Shown: in pieces, positions 13,133-25,100 of the stretch
Layout of the letters: every line of letters starts with the position of its first letter
Position numbering within the stretch: position 1 is the stretch's first letter
Source: Styela clava
Lineage: Eukaryota; Chordata; Ascidiacea; Stolidobranchia; Styelidae
Assembly: GCF_964204865.1 (NCBI RefSeq)
Contig: NC_135250.1
Location: forward strand, 28,635,395-28,699,394
Direction: 5' to 3'
DNA: 64,000 bases
Position numbers and translations under genes: made by a program
The notes under the pieces: generated by a model
The model's input: the letters and a program-made list of their open reading frames with translations, nothing else
What the model was told of the DNA's origin: nothing
Databases searched by the model: none

Positions 13133-16100
13133 ATGTGGACTGAACTATTTGAATATCCAAGCGTTTTAGCTGGGCTTGCAGCCTTCATATTTTGGTGCTA
13201 TTTACAAAGGAAACCAAAAAACTTTCCACCTGGTCCTCGAGGTCTGCCTCTTGTTGGTTACATTCCGTTCATGGCAAAGAATCCTGCAGAAACTTTGATG
13301 AAATTGAAAGAGAAATACGGATCAGTTGTCTCGGTTCAATTTGGACAAGAGGATTGGGTCATTCTGAATGATTATGACACCATTAACGAGGTCTGTAAAG
13401 AATATCTCAAATGTAGCTCAATTCAAATAAATCAACATAAGATTCAAAATAACTCGAGTAAAAACTTTTATGTTCTAAAACAATTGTTGCCAACCACCTG
13501 TCCAGAAATAAAATTTCTAAATTTATCACTATTAATTTTATGAGCAATCGTCGCTCGTGTAATTTGTTTTATAACACTGGAAAGCAAGCTGCGTCTACTA
13601 TATTATAGAAAATAGTGATAAGAATATATACAAATATAACAAAATGCATGAATCTCAAAATAACAAATCTGAAAACAAGGACGGTGTGGAAGCTCTGACA
13701 ATAACCAATAAACCTAACATCTAATATGCCTACTTCATGACAACTTTATGCAAATTCTTTAATTAAACCAAATATTAATGTTTTTTTTTCGTTGTAGGCA
13801 TTTGTAAAACAAGGAGAAAAATTTTCCGGGCGACCCTACAATCTTTCATTCGAGTTGATAACCAAAGGACGCGGGTTCTTGACGCTGGATTATGGATCCA
13901 CATGGAAAGCTCTGAGGAAATTTGGCCACGTTACACTAAGAGAGTAATAAATTATAAAAATATAAATTTATATTAAAAGTTTATGAACATATCTGCAAAC
14001 ACTTATTTTTTTATATTTATTGTTTTTAACGCTTCCACTTTGAAAAAGGTTTTTCGCAAGTGCAAGTGAACTATACTATATTTATGGAAATACCTTGGTG
14101 TTTATAACTTGTAATCACCAGCCTAATTTATTTCGGTACTCTTGTAGTACGTGAACCAAGATGGCGGACACATGAACGTAGTATATGTGTCAGGTTCGGG
14201 TTAGGCCATAGTTTCAGTTACAAATACTACGGGAGTCACTTGGCTATTCTCCTATCTCGTAATAGAACTAAAATGAGAAAAATTGAAATAAAATTATGAC
14301 CTAACCCTAACCTTGGTACGCATACACTACGTTCTGTTGCCCATCATCGTAGTTCACATAATACGGGAGCGCCTTTATTTCATACCTTCATAAAAGTATA
14401 TGTAAATTTGTATTTCAATGGTGTTAGCGTTTTGTTACGCATCCAATCTAAACAAGTCTCTGTACAATTTCCCGATGCTAAGTAAAGACTTGGATTTTTC
14501 ATGTTCCGCATTGCCTACCTAATTTACTACGCACTGACTGAGTGACATGGTGTGCATTGGATTAAAATATTATCGATTTTATTAGTTTATATTTTGACAT
14601 TGTTTATTTCAGAATTGGGATGGGAAAGAAAAATATGGAAACAAATGTAGTCGAAGAAACGAAATTCTTGATTGAAAATTTGGCAACGAGGAACGGAGAG
14701 AGTATTAATGTAATATTTCAATACTTCAACATATAAAAATATATGCTACCGTAGCGTGGATGGCGGACACCTGAACATAGTATGTGTACCAGTTTTGAGC
14801 TAGGCCATATTCCAATTTTCCATATTTTAGTTCTATTACGAGTTCGGGCACTAGCCAAGTAACTCTCGTAGTATTTGTAACTGAAATAATGGCCCAACCC
14901 TTACCTGATACACATACTACGTTCCGGTGTCCGCCATCTTGTTGCACGTACTACGGGAGTAGCTAAAATTGGAATATCTTCCAAGCGCTTTTGATAAAGA
15001 GGGTTGCCCTGAACAATTCATATGAATTACTGGACACAAGGCATACATATAAATTATTTTGCCAAATTGTTGTAGTTGCTCTTTTTGTAGTGATACTTAT
15101 TGTAATTTTTCAATATCAACTGAGAATCTTTGCTGTTTTATTTTTATTCATAGAAACACTTGCTAATATAATATGGAAAATTTTTACGACACGCTAGGCT
15201 ACCGATTTTTTTTGTTAGAAAACTCCGTGTTCAACTACAGTTTAATATTGTTATTGCCGCTCCTTTGATTCATAATTATTTTGGGATCACTACTTTGTTT
15301 CTTCCAGATGAAATTAAATCTTGCATTATCCAATATCGTTTGTCGAATAGTGTTTGGTACAAGGCTCAAATACCATGGAAGTAAATTAAAGCATATGGTC
15401 GAAATATTTACAAAGAAGTAAGTTTATTTCAGCACATGCTCTTCTTCTCATTGTACAGTGATTTTGCGACTTTTTTATGAAAACAAATCCTGCAAAATCG
15501 GACATCCCGAATAAGAAATATTTACTATATTTAGGTTATCCTGAAGATATACTGACACCAGATAAAAATACGTTAGTAAAAAATGTGTTAGTGAACACCG
15601 ACTGACGTGAGCCTTGAAATATCATTTATAAAAAATTTGGTCTTACATCCGGACGCTACCTTACATTTTTAGCGTAAAATCCCAGATTTTAATCTGTCAA
15701 AGATGCTTTTACATTGATAACAAAAATGAATATATCCCGAATCGTGCTGTGTATGCTGTGTATGTGTATGCGATTCTGGTAAGGTACTGGAAAATGGCTA
15801 TGATGTACTATATTGCTCAAAGTCATATTTAAGAATTTTGATGCTTTTCATGATTTTTTGTTCGAAGCAAGTTCTTTAATTGATATGTAAACATAATCAC
15901 CTATTGAAATATACCTGATCACAGCACTGGCACTATTTGAATCCAAAACAAAACTTTAAAGTTATATCGATCTTTAACTTAACTTAAGTCTTACTGAAGA
16001 TCCTAGCTCTGACTCACAAATTCAACCACATACTATTTCGTTATTTGGAAATTTGCTTACTTTTTTATACCAACAGCTTTGAAGACAATCCCCATTCTCG

Positions 16101-19100
16101 CATGTTATCCACGGTTAGCTTGGCTCCAATTTTACGTTTTGTCCCACCGTTCAGCAATGTTGTAAAAGTTACCTCTGATGAAGCAGATTGCTTTATAGGT
16201 AAGAATATCCGATATATTCTCAACAAATTAGTCGCCCATTTATCATAACCGATGCTAGACATCATCTTCCATATTTATTTATAGGACATGTAGTGGACCT
16301 ATGGATTGTCTTAGTATTTTCATTGTTGTTCTTGTTGTTTTTCTTCATCATTACAATATCGTTTTTCTTTACGAATACTGGACCAATTGTTTTTAAATTT
16401 TCAGTGGTGAAAGATTGATTATTTTGTCGGAAGGCTATTACTTTTATTTCTTCCTCAATTCTCTATGAATCCTATGAGATTTAATATTTGATCCAAAATT
16501 TCGCTGTATTACTTTTTAATTGTGGGAAAACGGTCTTAATCCGCTAAGCGTGACGGCTGATTCTAGCTATTCGAAACTCGGAAGTTTTATGAGGTTACCG
16601 GTACCGATAATGTTAAAGGTATGGTAAACTACTCCAGTGAGTACTGCTTTCATTGAGTCTTAAGTGGTTATATATTTTAGCTTTCTCGTCCATCTTCAAT
16701 ATTGATACGACAAAAGTAAATTATATTTTAGCATATCTACGCGAATTTGTAGAAGAACACGATTCGAACTTTGATGATTCAGACATCCGGGATTTTATTG
16801 ATGCTTTTCTGAATGAAATGAAGAAACGAGAAAAAGATGATGATGTCTTCAATGTAAAATTTGATATTTCATATCAGGGCCGTGGTGTTAGATTCGGAGT
16901 CGAGAGTCGTATATTTTATACTTCCCGAAGTTCAGATTTCGAAATTGCAGTCTTTCAGTAGTGATATGATCAATTGTGATTTTCCATGGAAACTCAAAGT
17001 ACATTAGTTTTACTATACATTAACAATAGTTTAACAAAGTGAGGGATAGCATAAGTCGTATAATTTTTTTTATTATTTTTTTAGTTCGGAACTGGAGTTG
17101 AAGTCGAATTTTATTACAAATTTTCTCGTAATTAAAAACCCTATTTAATATGAATTGTATAAATTATTCGAATCAGCAAATTGTATTTTTATTTTCAATT
17201 CAGAAAATCCAACTGGTCAGGTACGTGCGTGACCTGTTCAATGCGGGATCAGCCACAACTAGCAGCACTTTGTCGTGGGCTTTCCTCGCTCTGGTCTCTT
17301 ACCCAGAATGCCAAGAAAAAATTGTAGGGGAAATTCTGACAACCTTTGGTAAGATATAGATTTAATTTTATATATTTGAAAGTAGTATAGTACTTTGTGG
17401 TTATCGATAGTGTGGCGTATACGTGACAAGAACTCTTAACGGCCAAGGCCAATAACTGAGATTCTTTGGAGTTCTGAAATTAGCGTTTGAATCTCCAAGT
17501 TTGGCGATCTCCACTCGTTTTTCAACTCAGAGCACTTACAGTAAACAAATAGGAGCTCAGCTCTCATCCAAGCGAGTACGACGACTGAAAACTGTTCTCG
17601 GAGAATTTGTACCAGGACATGTTTATCACTATGAGTGAATATAGTGAATAAATATGGCATTGATTTGTGTAGCAAGACATACATAATCGATTCAACAACT
17701 TCATAAGTTTGCATACAGTTGTTTAATTTCAATTCGAATAACGAGAATGTACATAGTTCCTATTACAAGGAAACCGATGTAATTCCTAATTACATTTAAA
17801 TAAAATTTACTATATGAACCATATTGGACACGAATTGTATCTCAAAATCACTTTGATAAATTCTCATTGTAATTATTTTTGTTTTTATTGTAGTCCTTAT
17901 AAAAAATTATAGAACAAACTTTCATTACGTCACCGTTTCCGTCAGTAACACTTGTCCTTACGTATTTTCATATATATTTCAGCATTTCTCTTGTCATCAT
18001 TTAATTTTAATTGAATTTTTTATAATACTGTCTCTAACATTCTTCTTTTAATCTAACAGGCGAAGACGGAGTCCCGTCAATGAAACATCGACATGAAATG
18101 CCTTACACTTGTGCCTTCATACAAGAACTGATGAGACATAGGACTCTATTCCCACTAAGTGCCTTTCATAAAACGAACGAAGATTCGACGCTGAATGGAT
18201 ACAATATTCCAATAAATACGACGGTAGGTTTTGCAAATATATTGATTACTATTTTGCGGTTTGTATTACAGCGTCCTTAAAAGATAAATATGACGATTTA
18301 TGGAAATAGCTTTTAGATGTATTTTTAAGTTGCAACTCATAGAACTGCATTACGACGTTGAGCTGTCAGCAATCTTTTTGCAAATAACCAGCAAAGTATC
18401 CTTGCACGACAGCAAATTAGTTTAAATGTTAGATGTTGACATCGCTTGTAGGAATTCCCTGGTAGAAAAGAATAGGGCAAATAATCCACAAAATTTTACA
18501 CCCATATATTATAAACTCTCTAAACAAAAACTGAAATTTTTTCATGATAAGTTCTTCTAAAACAAGACTCCGTAAAAGTATCCACCGATAAGTTAAAAAA
18601 AAATTATTTCGTTCGTCTTTCCCTAAACAATTTCAAATCAACCCGGGTTAGGTCGCACGCATTGAATTCCAAAATAATTTTTCAACTGAAATGCCAACAG
18701 GGTTAAGTTCATCGAGTTAACCCTTCGTTTATACCATCACTCGCACAAGTAAGAAATTAATTAATAAAAATTCATATTGATTCAGCATTAATATTATAAA
18801 TCTGTATTACAGATCGTTCCGAACATTTGGGCAGTTCATTACGACCCCAAATATTTCAAAAATCCGAGAGAATTTCTACCAGATAGATTTCTCGACCGTG
18901 ACGGAAAATTCATCAGTTCTAATCACGTGATTCCGTTTTCGATCGGTCCTCGACATTGTCTGGGAGAACAACTTGCAAGAATGGATATTTTTGTATTTCT
19001 AACGGGAATATTACAAAAGTTAAAAGTGCTTCCGCGCACTGGAAAACCCCTTCCTTCATTCAATGTTGGTGTGTTCTGCATGGTCACATACGAGCCACCC

Positions 19101-19130
19101 CAGTTTGACGTTGTTTTTGAACGACGATAA
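13133..19130 (+). CDS. Cytochrome P450, CYP2-like, gene 2 (9 exons)
   Basis: Exons: 13133-13390, 13798-13943, 14613-14709, 15308-15417, 16077-16198, 16732-16853, 17204-17348, 18060-18223, 18813-19130, giving 493 residues. I chose the ATG at 13133 over the in-frame ATG at 13070 because it aligns with the starts of the paralogues and directly precedes the anchor (about 11-25). PPGP is at 32-35. The C-helix keeps a canonical WxxxR (W122, R126), unlike the other four genes. The I-helix reads AGSATT (299-304), so the usual acid is Ala302 while Thr303 is kept. ExxR is E356-R359, PDRF is 411-414, and FSIGPRHCLG places the thiolate Cys at 437. The exon 1 donor GTCTGT is weak. Introns 2 and 3 carry MITEs. 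Gene-2-like exon 8/9 fragments recur in the 31-39 kb and 50-53 kb repeats, so this locus, or a lost sister, was part of the duplicated block. Confidence 0.92.
14135..14373 (+). mobile_element. MITE in gene 2 intron 2, with 8-bp TSD
   Basis: Terminal inverted repeats run GGTACTCTTGTAGTACGTGAACC to its complement ending CGGGAGCGCC, with the family core 'CAAGATGGCGGACAC'. It is flanked by perfect 8-bp direct repeats TTTATTTC at 14127-14134 and 14374-14381. There is no coding capacity. An 8-bp target duplication points to hAT- or P-type mobilisation. Confidence 0.88.
14745..14963 (+). mobile_element. MITE in gene 2 intron 3
   Basis: Inverted ends GCTACCGTAG and CTACGGGAGTAGC, internal 'GATGGCGGACACC' and its complement 'GGTGTCCGCCATC', and the family's 'TATTTTAGTTCTATTACGAG' middle. 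Lies just inside the intron after exon 3. No clear target duplication. The minus-strand frame across it is a shadow of the repeat. Confidence 0.8.
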
Positions 19131-22100
19131 TTGTATTTTGTGATTTAAAAAATCAGCTTTATATAATTGGAAGCAATACCATAATAATGATTAAAATTAT
19201 TACAATACAAAGTGTCCTTGTACATAGAAGATCAGCAAATAAGACATATTATATTCAAAAACTGTATTTTTAACGATAGCACTTGACAAAAAATAATTTT
19301 CTGTAATAAAACAAACATTTACAGATAAAAAAATCTAACTGTAACTTCTATTTATTCGTTTAATTCATCTATGACTCTCTTTTAACGCTGCTAACAGGAC
19401 GGAACAGGAATTGTTTGGCAATTACGACAAAATATCCATATAAGTTTATTTTGATTTTTGAATATTTATGAATCAACTTTCAGGTAAGAAGTATATAAAT
19501 TCCTTAGCCGATAAGAAAATGTTTTTATGTTTTGCATCGTTATGAAGAAATTTTCTCAAAAAACAATTACCAAGGACATAAAAAATGATATCGATGTATA
19601 ATATTTGGAGTACAATTGCATGTAATAATCTTTAATAAAAATGAAATTTCCAACAAAACAATAATGTATTTCGTATCATCTCATGGTGTAATAAAATGGG
19701 TAGGAAATGACAAACTTGATTGGTTACCGTTTCTTCATAGTATCGACACAAGTATCAGTGGAAGTTTGTACTATTATCCGACGATTTTAACGCCTTTCAG
19801 CTCAAAAGAAAGTTACTCTAAGCAATCGCGTAAATCACTCAAGGTTTGAAATTTTCAAGGTTTTAATTCGTCAAAAAAGAATGATTGTATTTCATATTAC
19901 TTTTCGCATTTCTCACTGCAAAAAATGCCTTACACAAGAAGTCACTGATGGGATCAGAAAGTTGCTATTTTTAATATTTCTAGGTTTAACATCTAACCCT
20001 TGTTTGGGGTGAGGGCATGAAAGGCTTTTAGCAAACAGATCTGCAGCTTTTTGTCAAGTTGTTTAAACAAAATGCCGCAATCATATTTTTGCAGCGTCTA
20101 GGTAAACATCCTTAACCGCAGACGAGACGAATGTATTGACAAAAAGTGTTCTACATATATAGGTCATTACTTACGTGAGCAAATTCTAAGCGCTTACAAA
20201 ATTGTATATATTTCATGCTCACGTTGCAAACTTAAAATAAATGTTTCTTGTCAAACAGATGTCGCAATACTTCGTCTAAGTAAAACACAAAATGTCTCAA
20301 GGGAAATTTCCGTGAAAAATTATACTTTTTGCTAAGAATATATTTCAACTAAGTCTTGCTCTTCTACAATGTCTCGATATAAGTGGGCAATACTTCTAAG
20401 ACTGTGCAACTGAAGTCATATTCCGGAGAGGGTTTTTATCGTTTTCGTCCGAGCCGTAGGAGTTAAATTTTGAATTTCTCGTTGTCGCTTTGTGAACCTG
20501 AATTTTAAACTCCTAATGGTAATAATAAAAGTTAAACATTCCTAAACAAAAGCAAAATATTTCTAAATATATCTTTATTTTTCCACGGTCAATTTAAAAA
20601 AGACGTGCGTGCGCCAACTATTTAGTAATATAATTTGAAATTTTGATTTGGAGCTGAGTTGAGTTAAAAATTCCGATCAAACTGACGTAGTTACCGGAGT
20701 TGAAATCAAAAAATTTTCAATTTGGTGTCGAAATGAAAATTGTAGATATTTTTTGTGTCAATGAAAATCACAACATATTAATGCTTTATACGGAAGCAGC
20801 TGGTCAAAAACACGACACATTTTTAATAAACATATTTAAAGACCCATAACGATTGCGACGACCAAGCCTGTTTTTTCCTTTGATCATGAAAAAACTATGT
20901 ATCTGCTAAAATATTTTTAATTTCCTGCTGAAAATTTTGCAAAAAAAAATAAAACTGTATTCCATACGATAAAATATTTATGAGCGAAAATATCTTATTA
21001 TGTTGTCTTGCGTCACTGAAAATTTACAAACCGAGACGATGCGATTAGCGGGCCAGATTTGGGTCCGTTTAATTAAGTCGGTTCAAAAAAGGACTAAAAA
21101 TCAGCAATAGCACTAAACATATATAGTCTTAAGAGTGAATTAAAAATCAAGCTTCATCAAACTATATTCCCGGGTATGTAATTGGCCAGCAGCTCAAGAA
21201 TGAAGCTCCGTAATCCCTCAATTTTATAATCAGTTCCACGCTATAGGTGAGGTAAAATGTTATGTAATATGTAACTCGAATGTATGAATGTACAAGCTTG
21301 ATAGTGGAAGAAGGTTACCTCATTTATTGGTTGGCAAATTTATTGGTTATATTTGGTGTTCTCTTTGTACATGATTGAGGTAGAAAATCTGCAAATGTAC
21401 AAAAGTCGAATATTTGCAATGTCATGTTGTTGTGTGTCAGATCATGTTGTGAGTAAGCGTTTCCGGGTGAAAGAGTAACATACCCTTTGGGGCCGTCTTC
21501 TATTTAAAATGTGACATTTTCTCGGCGAACCTCAGTTGGCCATGATCATAAACTAGAATTCATAGAGCTTTCGAAAGCCTAAATGCTGGGGTAAATGTTG
21601 AATAGCATAGAATTCTCCTATTCATCCGGAGTGAGAGAGAAAATCCAATAAGACAGCTTATTGCTAACTACGCCATTTCGTCCAGTGCAACCAGATATCC
21701 GTCTAAGAATCATGTACAATATTTTATATATCCAACAGTGTCATATTAATGAATAACTTATTTGGTAAATGCGGACTGTGGATGTTGTGAAATTGCAAAA
21801 AACCTAAAAATATTTACCACAAAGTATACTTTTTTGATAAATACGGCACTGATGTAGCAAACAAATATTTATGCATTCTTTTCAGGCTTCCACTCCTTTC
21901 CACTGCTTTGTATAAAAAAACACTAGAATGTGAAGAAGCGAAGCTGATTACGAAAGAATAGAAGAATCTTTTTGAATTGAAATCGCCGCACAAATTTATT
22001 TCCTTTATTGCCTACATATCGTCTAACATTGTAGCTGTTTGTGGAAATCATTTTTCTAAGCGACATTGAATTAAAATACCGTTTTAAATGCAGAATTTAA

Positions 22101-22155
22101 TTATTGCAAGCTCATGTAAAATTAAACTCGTTGATATTGTTGAGAGCCTTTCAAC
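19131..22155. other. Spacer between genes 2 and 3
   Basis: No gene found. AATAAA at 19305-19310 may end the gene 2 transcript. The whole stretch is homologous, with many indels, to 39364-42223 and 53391-56180. That makes it the parent of the upstream flanks of genes 4 and 5. It lacks the tetranucleotide array those copies carry, and so gives an empty-site reference near 19188. Short frames here (for example 19616-19849) are not preserved in the copies. Confidence 0.7.
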
Positions 22156-25100
22156 ATGACTGCTTTCGAATATATCGACTATCCAACGGTTTTCTCTGGT
22201 GTGGCAGCGTTTATGCTATGCTGCTACTTACAAAAAAGACCAAAGAATTTTCCACCGGGTCCTCATGGTCTCCCTCTTGTTGGGTATATTCCGTTTTTTG
22301 GAAAAAATCCTGCGGAGACTTTGAGACAAATGAAAGAGAAATATGGATCGGTTATGTCTGTTCCATTTGGACGTGAAAATTGGGTGGTTCTGAACGACTT
22401 TGACGTCATTCATGAGGTGAGAAAACGTTTAATAATTATTTCAAGATATGTTATAAGTGAAGAGCATATCACGGTGTAAAAGAATTACCATTGATATATA
22501 ATAAGTTTAAATATATATAATCGTTTATAAAGATCACATCGATTGTCTAATAATTGTCATTCGACTTATAATCCACCAAGACCTGCAAACCCCCAAAATG
22601 CAACCTGCGGCGCAATGCTTCGTACTTTCAGCACAGAGAGTAAATTGACGCGTAATTTGTGCGTTGAGCAGCCAATACCAAATCTCAAAGCCATATTTCG
22701 ATTCTTTTATTTGATTAGCTTATTATTAGCTGAGGGGTACTCAAAACGAGAACTCATGTCACTTGAAAAATATTTTAGAATCTAGATAGATAATAACTTT
22801 TGTGCAAATCGTTCAAGATTACTTACACCTTGGGTTCAATATACGCAAACAGAAAGTCAAGGCTTGATTAGATTTTCTTCACTTTTGCGAATAATTAAAA
22901 AAAATCATGATTTTTCTTCCGGTCACCCTGCTGACTTGAAATAATTCTAATCTTCTGTGATATGTTATACCTGTTCAGGCACTAGTGAAGCAGAGTGAAA
23001 AGTTTTCTGGACGACCTCATAACATTGCATACGAGCTTATATCTAAAGGTGGAGGTTTTCTGAACTTGGATTACGGCCCAATATGGAAAGCTTTGCACAA
23101 ATTTGGTGGTTTGACTTTAAGAGGGTAAGTACTCTGAAGCAATGAATTATTAATATTATTTCATTATTATTTCAATGCATCACTTAATTTCCTAATTTCC
23201 ACGCTTCAGTATTTAGATATAGTAGCAGTCACTAGACGTGTATTACTTTTAGTTTGATTATTAATTTCTGCGCGATATTTCAACCCAAAATAGCATTTTT
23301 TGATATTATCGCTGACCTTCAAGTGAGCCCGGAGATCTGTTTGAATAACCCGGTACTTAGCTAAAGTATTACCGGCACATATGGCGCAATGGCAGTTTAT
23401 TTGAATATTTATTATTTGTTATAATTTTACTGACATGTTATAATTTTTTATAACAGGGTTGGAGTCGGCAAAAAAGAAATGGAAGAAAATGTTGTCGAAG
23501 AAACGAAGTTTTTGATAGAAACTTTGGCAACACAAAATGGACAGCCATTTCAAGTAAAGTTTCATGCTATTAACTCTATTTACAGAATCGTTTAAAACAG
23601 TGGTTTTTGGACTTTTTGATGGAATTGAACTCCATTGAAACAATCCATGGACTCGAGGAACCTCTGTGCAATAGTTCATTGTCTTAATTGGTATAAATAT
23701 ATATGAAAAAATACTGCCAAAATAAAGCTATATTTAAAGTGTAGCGCATTTGATAATAGTAACAAGTCTATTGTCATAAAACAAAACCCGTGTTACTTGA
23801 AACATATTTTAGCGAGAACATAGTTTTTATTCAAGATGTCAAAGATTACGGAAATTTACACACGCAATCAAACATTCGAGTTTTCATCTTTTGTGTTTTT
23901 TACAAATCAATGTTAGGCGCATCGTGCATTATATTTTTTCGGAAGGCTAAATTCCAAACGACGAGGCATTTACCACTTGAGCAGTCACTGATATTTAACG
24001 ATATTTATTTGGGCTAGCTGATGAAAAACACACCACATTTAGTACAAGTAACAGTTCTGTATTTTGCCCATATATTTTTGGTTTGCTTATTTATTTGAAG
24101 ATATCAGAAATTTCACAAGTATGAATATTAATCACCGAATATAGCATCGTAAATTAGTACATTATACTATTTTACATAGTTTAATTTGGTCTTTCTTATT
24201 TCTTTCAGATGAAATTGACCCCGGCGGTTTTGAATATTATTAGTCGTATAATATTGGGTTCAAGATTTGAATACAACGACCAAATGATGAAACAAATAAT
24301 TGAAATATTGAGAAAAAAGTAAGTATTATTTTAAATACATGAGAGCAATGATCAAATATATTGGCACGACATATGCTCAACAATAGCTAGAGATAGATTA
24401 CAGATTGAATAAATAAGACGTTTCACGCATAGTGAGACGCATAGCGAGAGAGTTCTGTATAAAAAAATATTACACGATTTGTCTAACTGAAATAGATCCT
24501 CCGGATACGATGGCAATCCTTGTTCATAGCGAGAGTATGGAAAAGTAAATAAAATGGAAATTATAATAAAAATATCTCCATCAAATGAAAAAAGTATATG
24601 TCGTCTTTTACGGTTACAAAATAAAGCTGAATATCAATTCAAAGAGAAAAATTTTGGATTGATATGTATATGTACGACAAAATTATCAAAAACCTAAATC
24701 ACTTAAATTTAAAACTGCCAGCTACACACCAAAAATTCTGGAATATCAAATAAAATCGAACAAGAGAAGAGACCAAATAAAGGTGATCAATTTTACATTA
24801 ATTTTTGATATTTTTAATCTTTTTTCAAAATTCACAGTTTTGAAAATTCGCCTCATTCGCGTATGATGGGTACGCTTTCATTGGCTCCTATATTGAGGTT
24901 TATCCCTCCATTCCGCAATATTGCAAAGGTTACGGCTGATGATGCGGACTTCTTGATTGGTGAGAATTATTGCATATATTTGTCTATAGTTTAAAATATT
25001 TTGGCTTATATAGTATTGTGGCAACGTATGCAAATGTGTATCTAGATTCGCTTGGATTAATACTGTTTCAGGCGATCTTGTGTAGAGAAGCAATACTTTC

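Noticed and set aside
14726..14947. Minus-strand 73-codon frame
   Set aside because: It lies entirely within a MITE in gene 2 intron 3. Similar frames occur over the other MITEs (30076-30258, 59504-59713).
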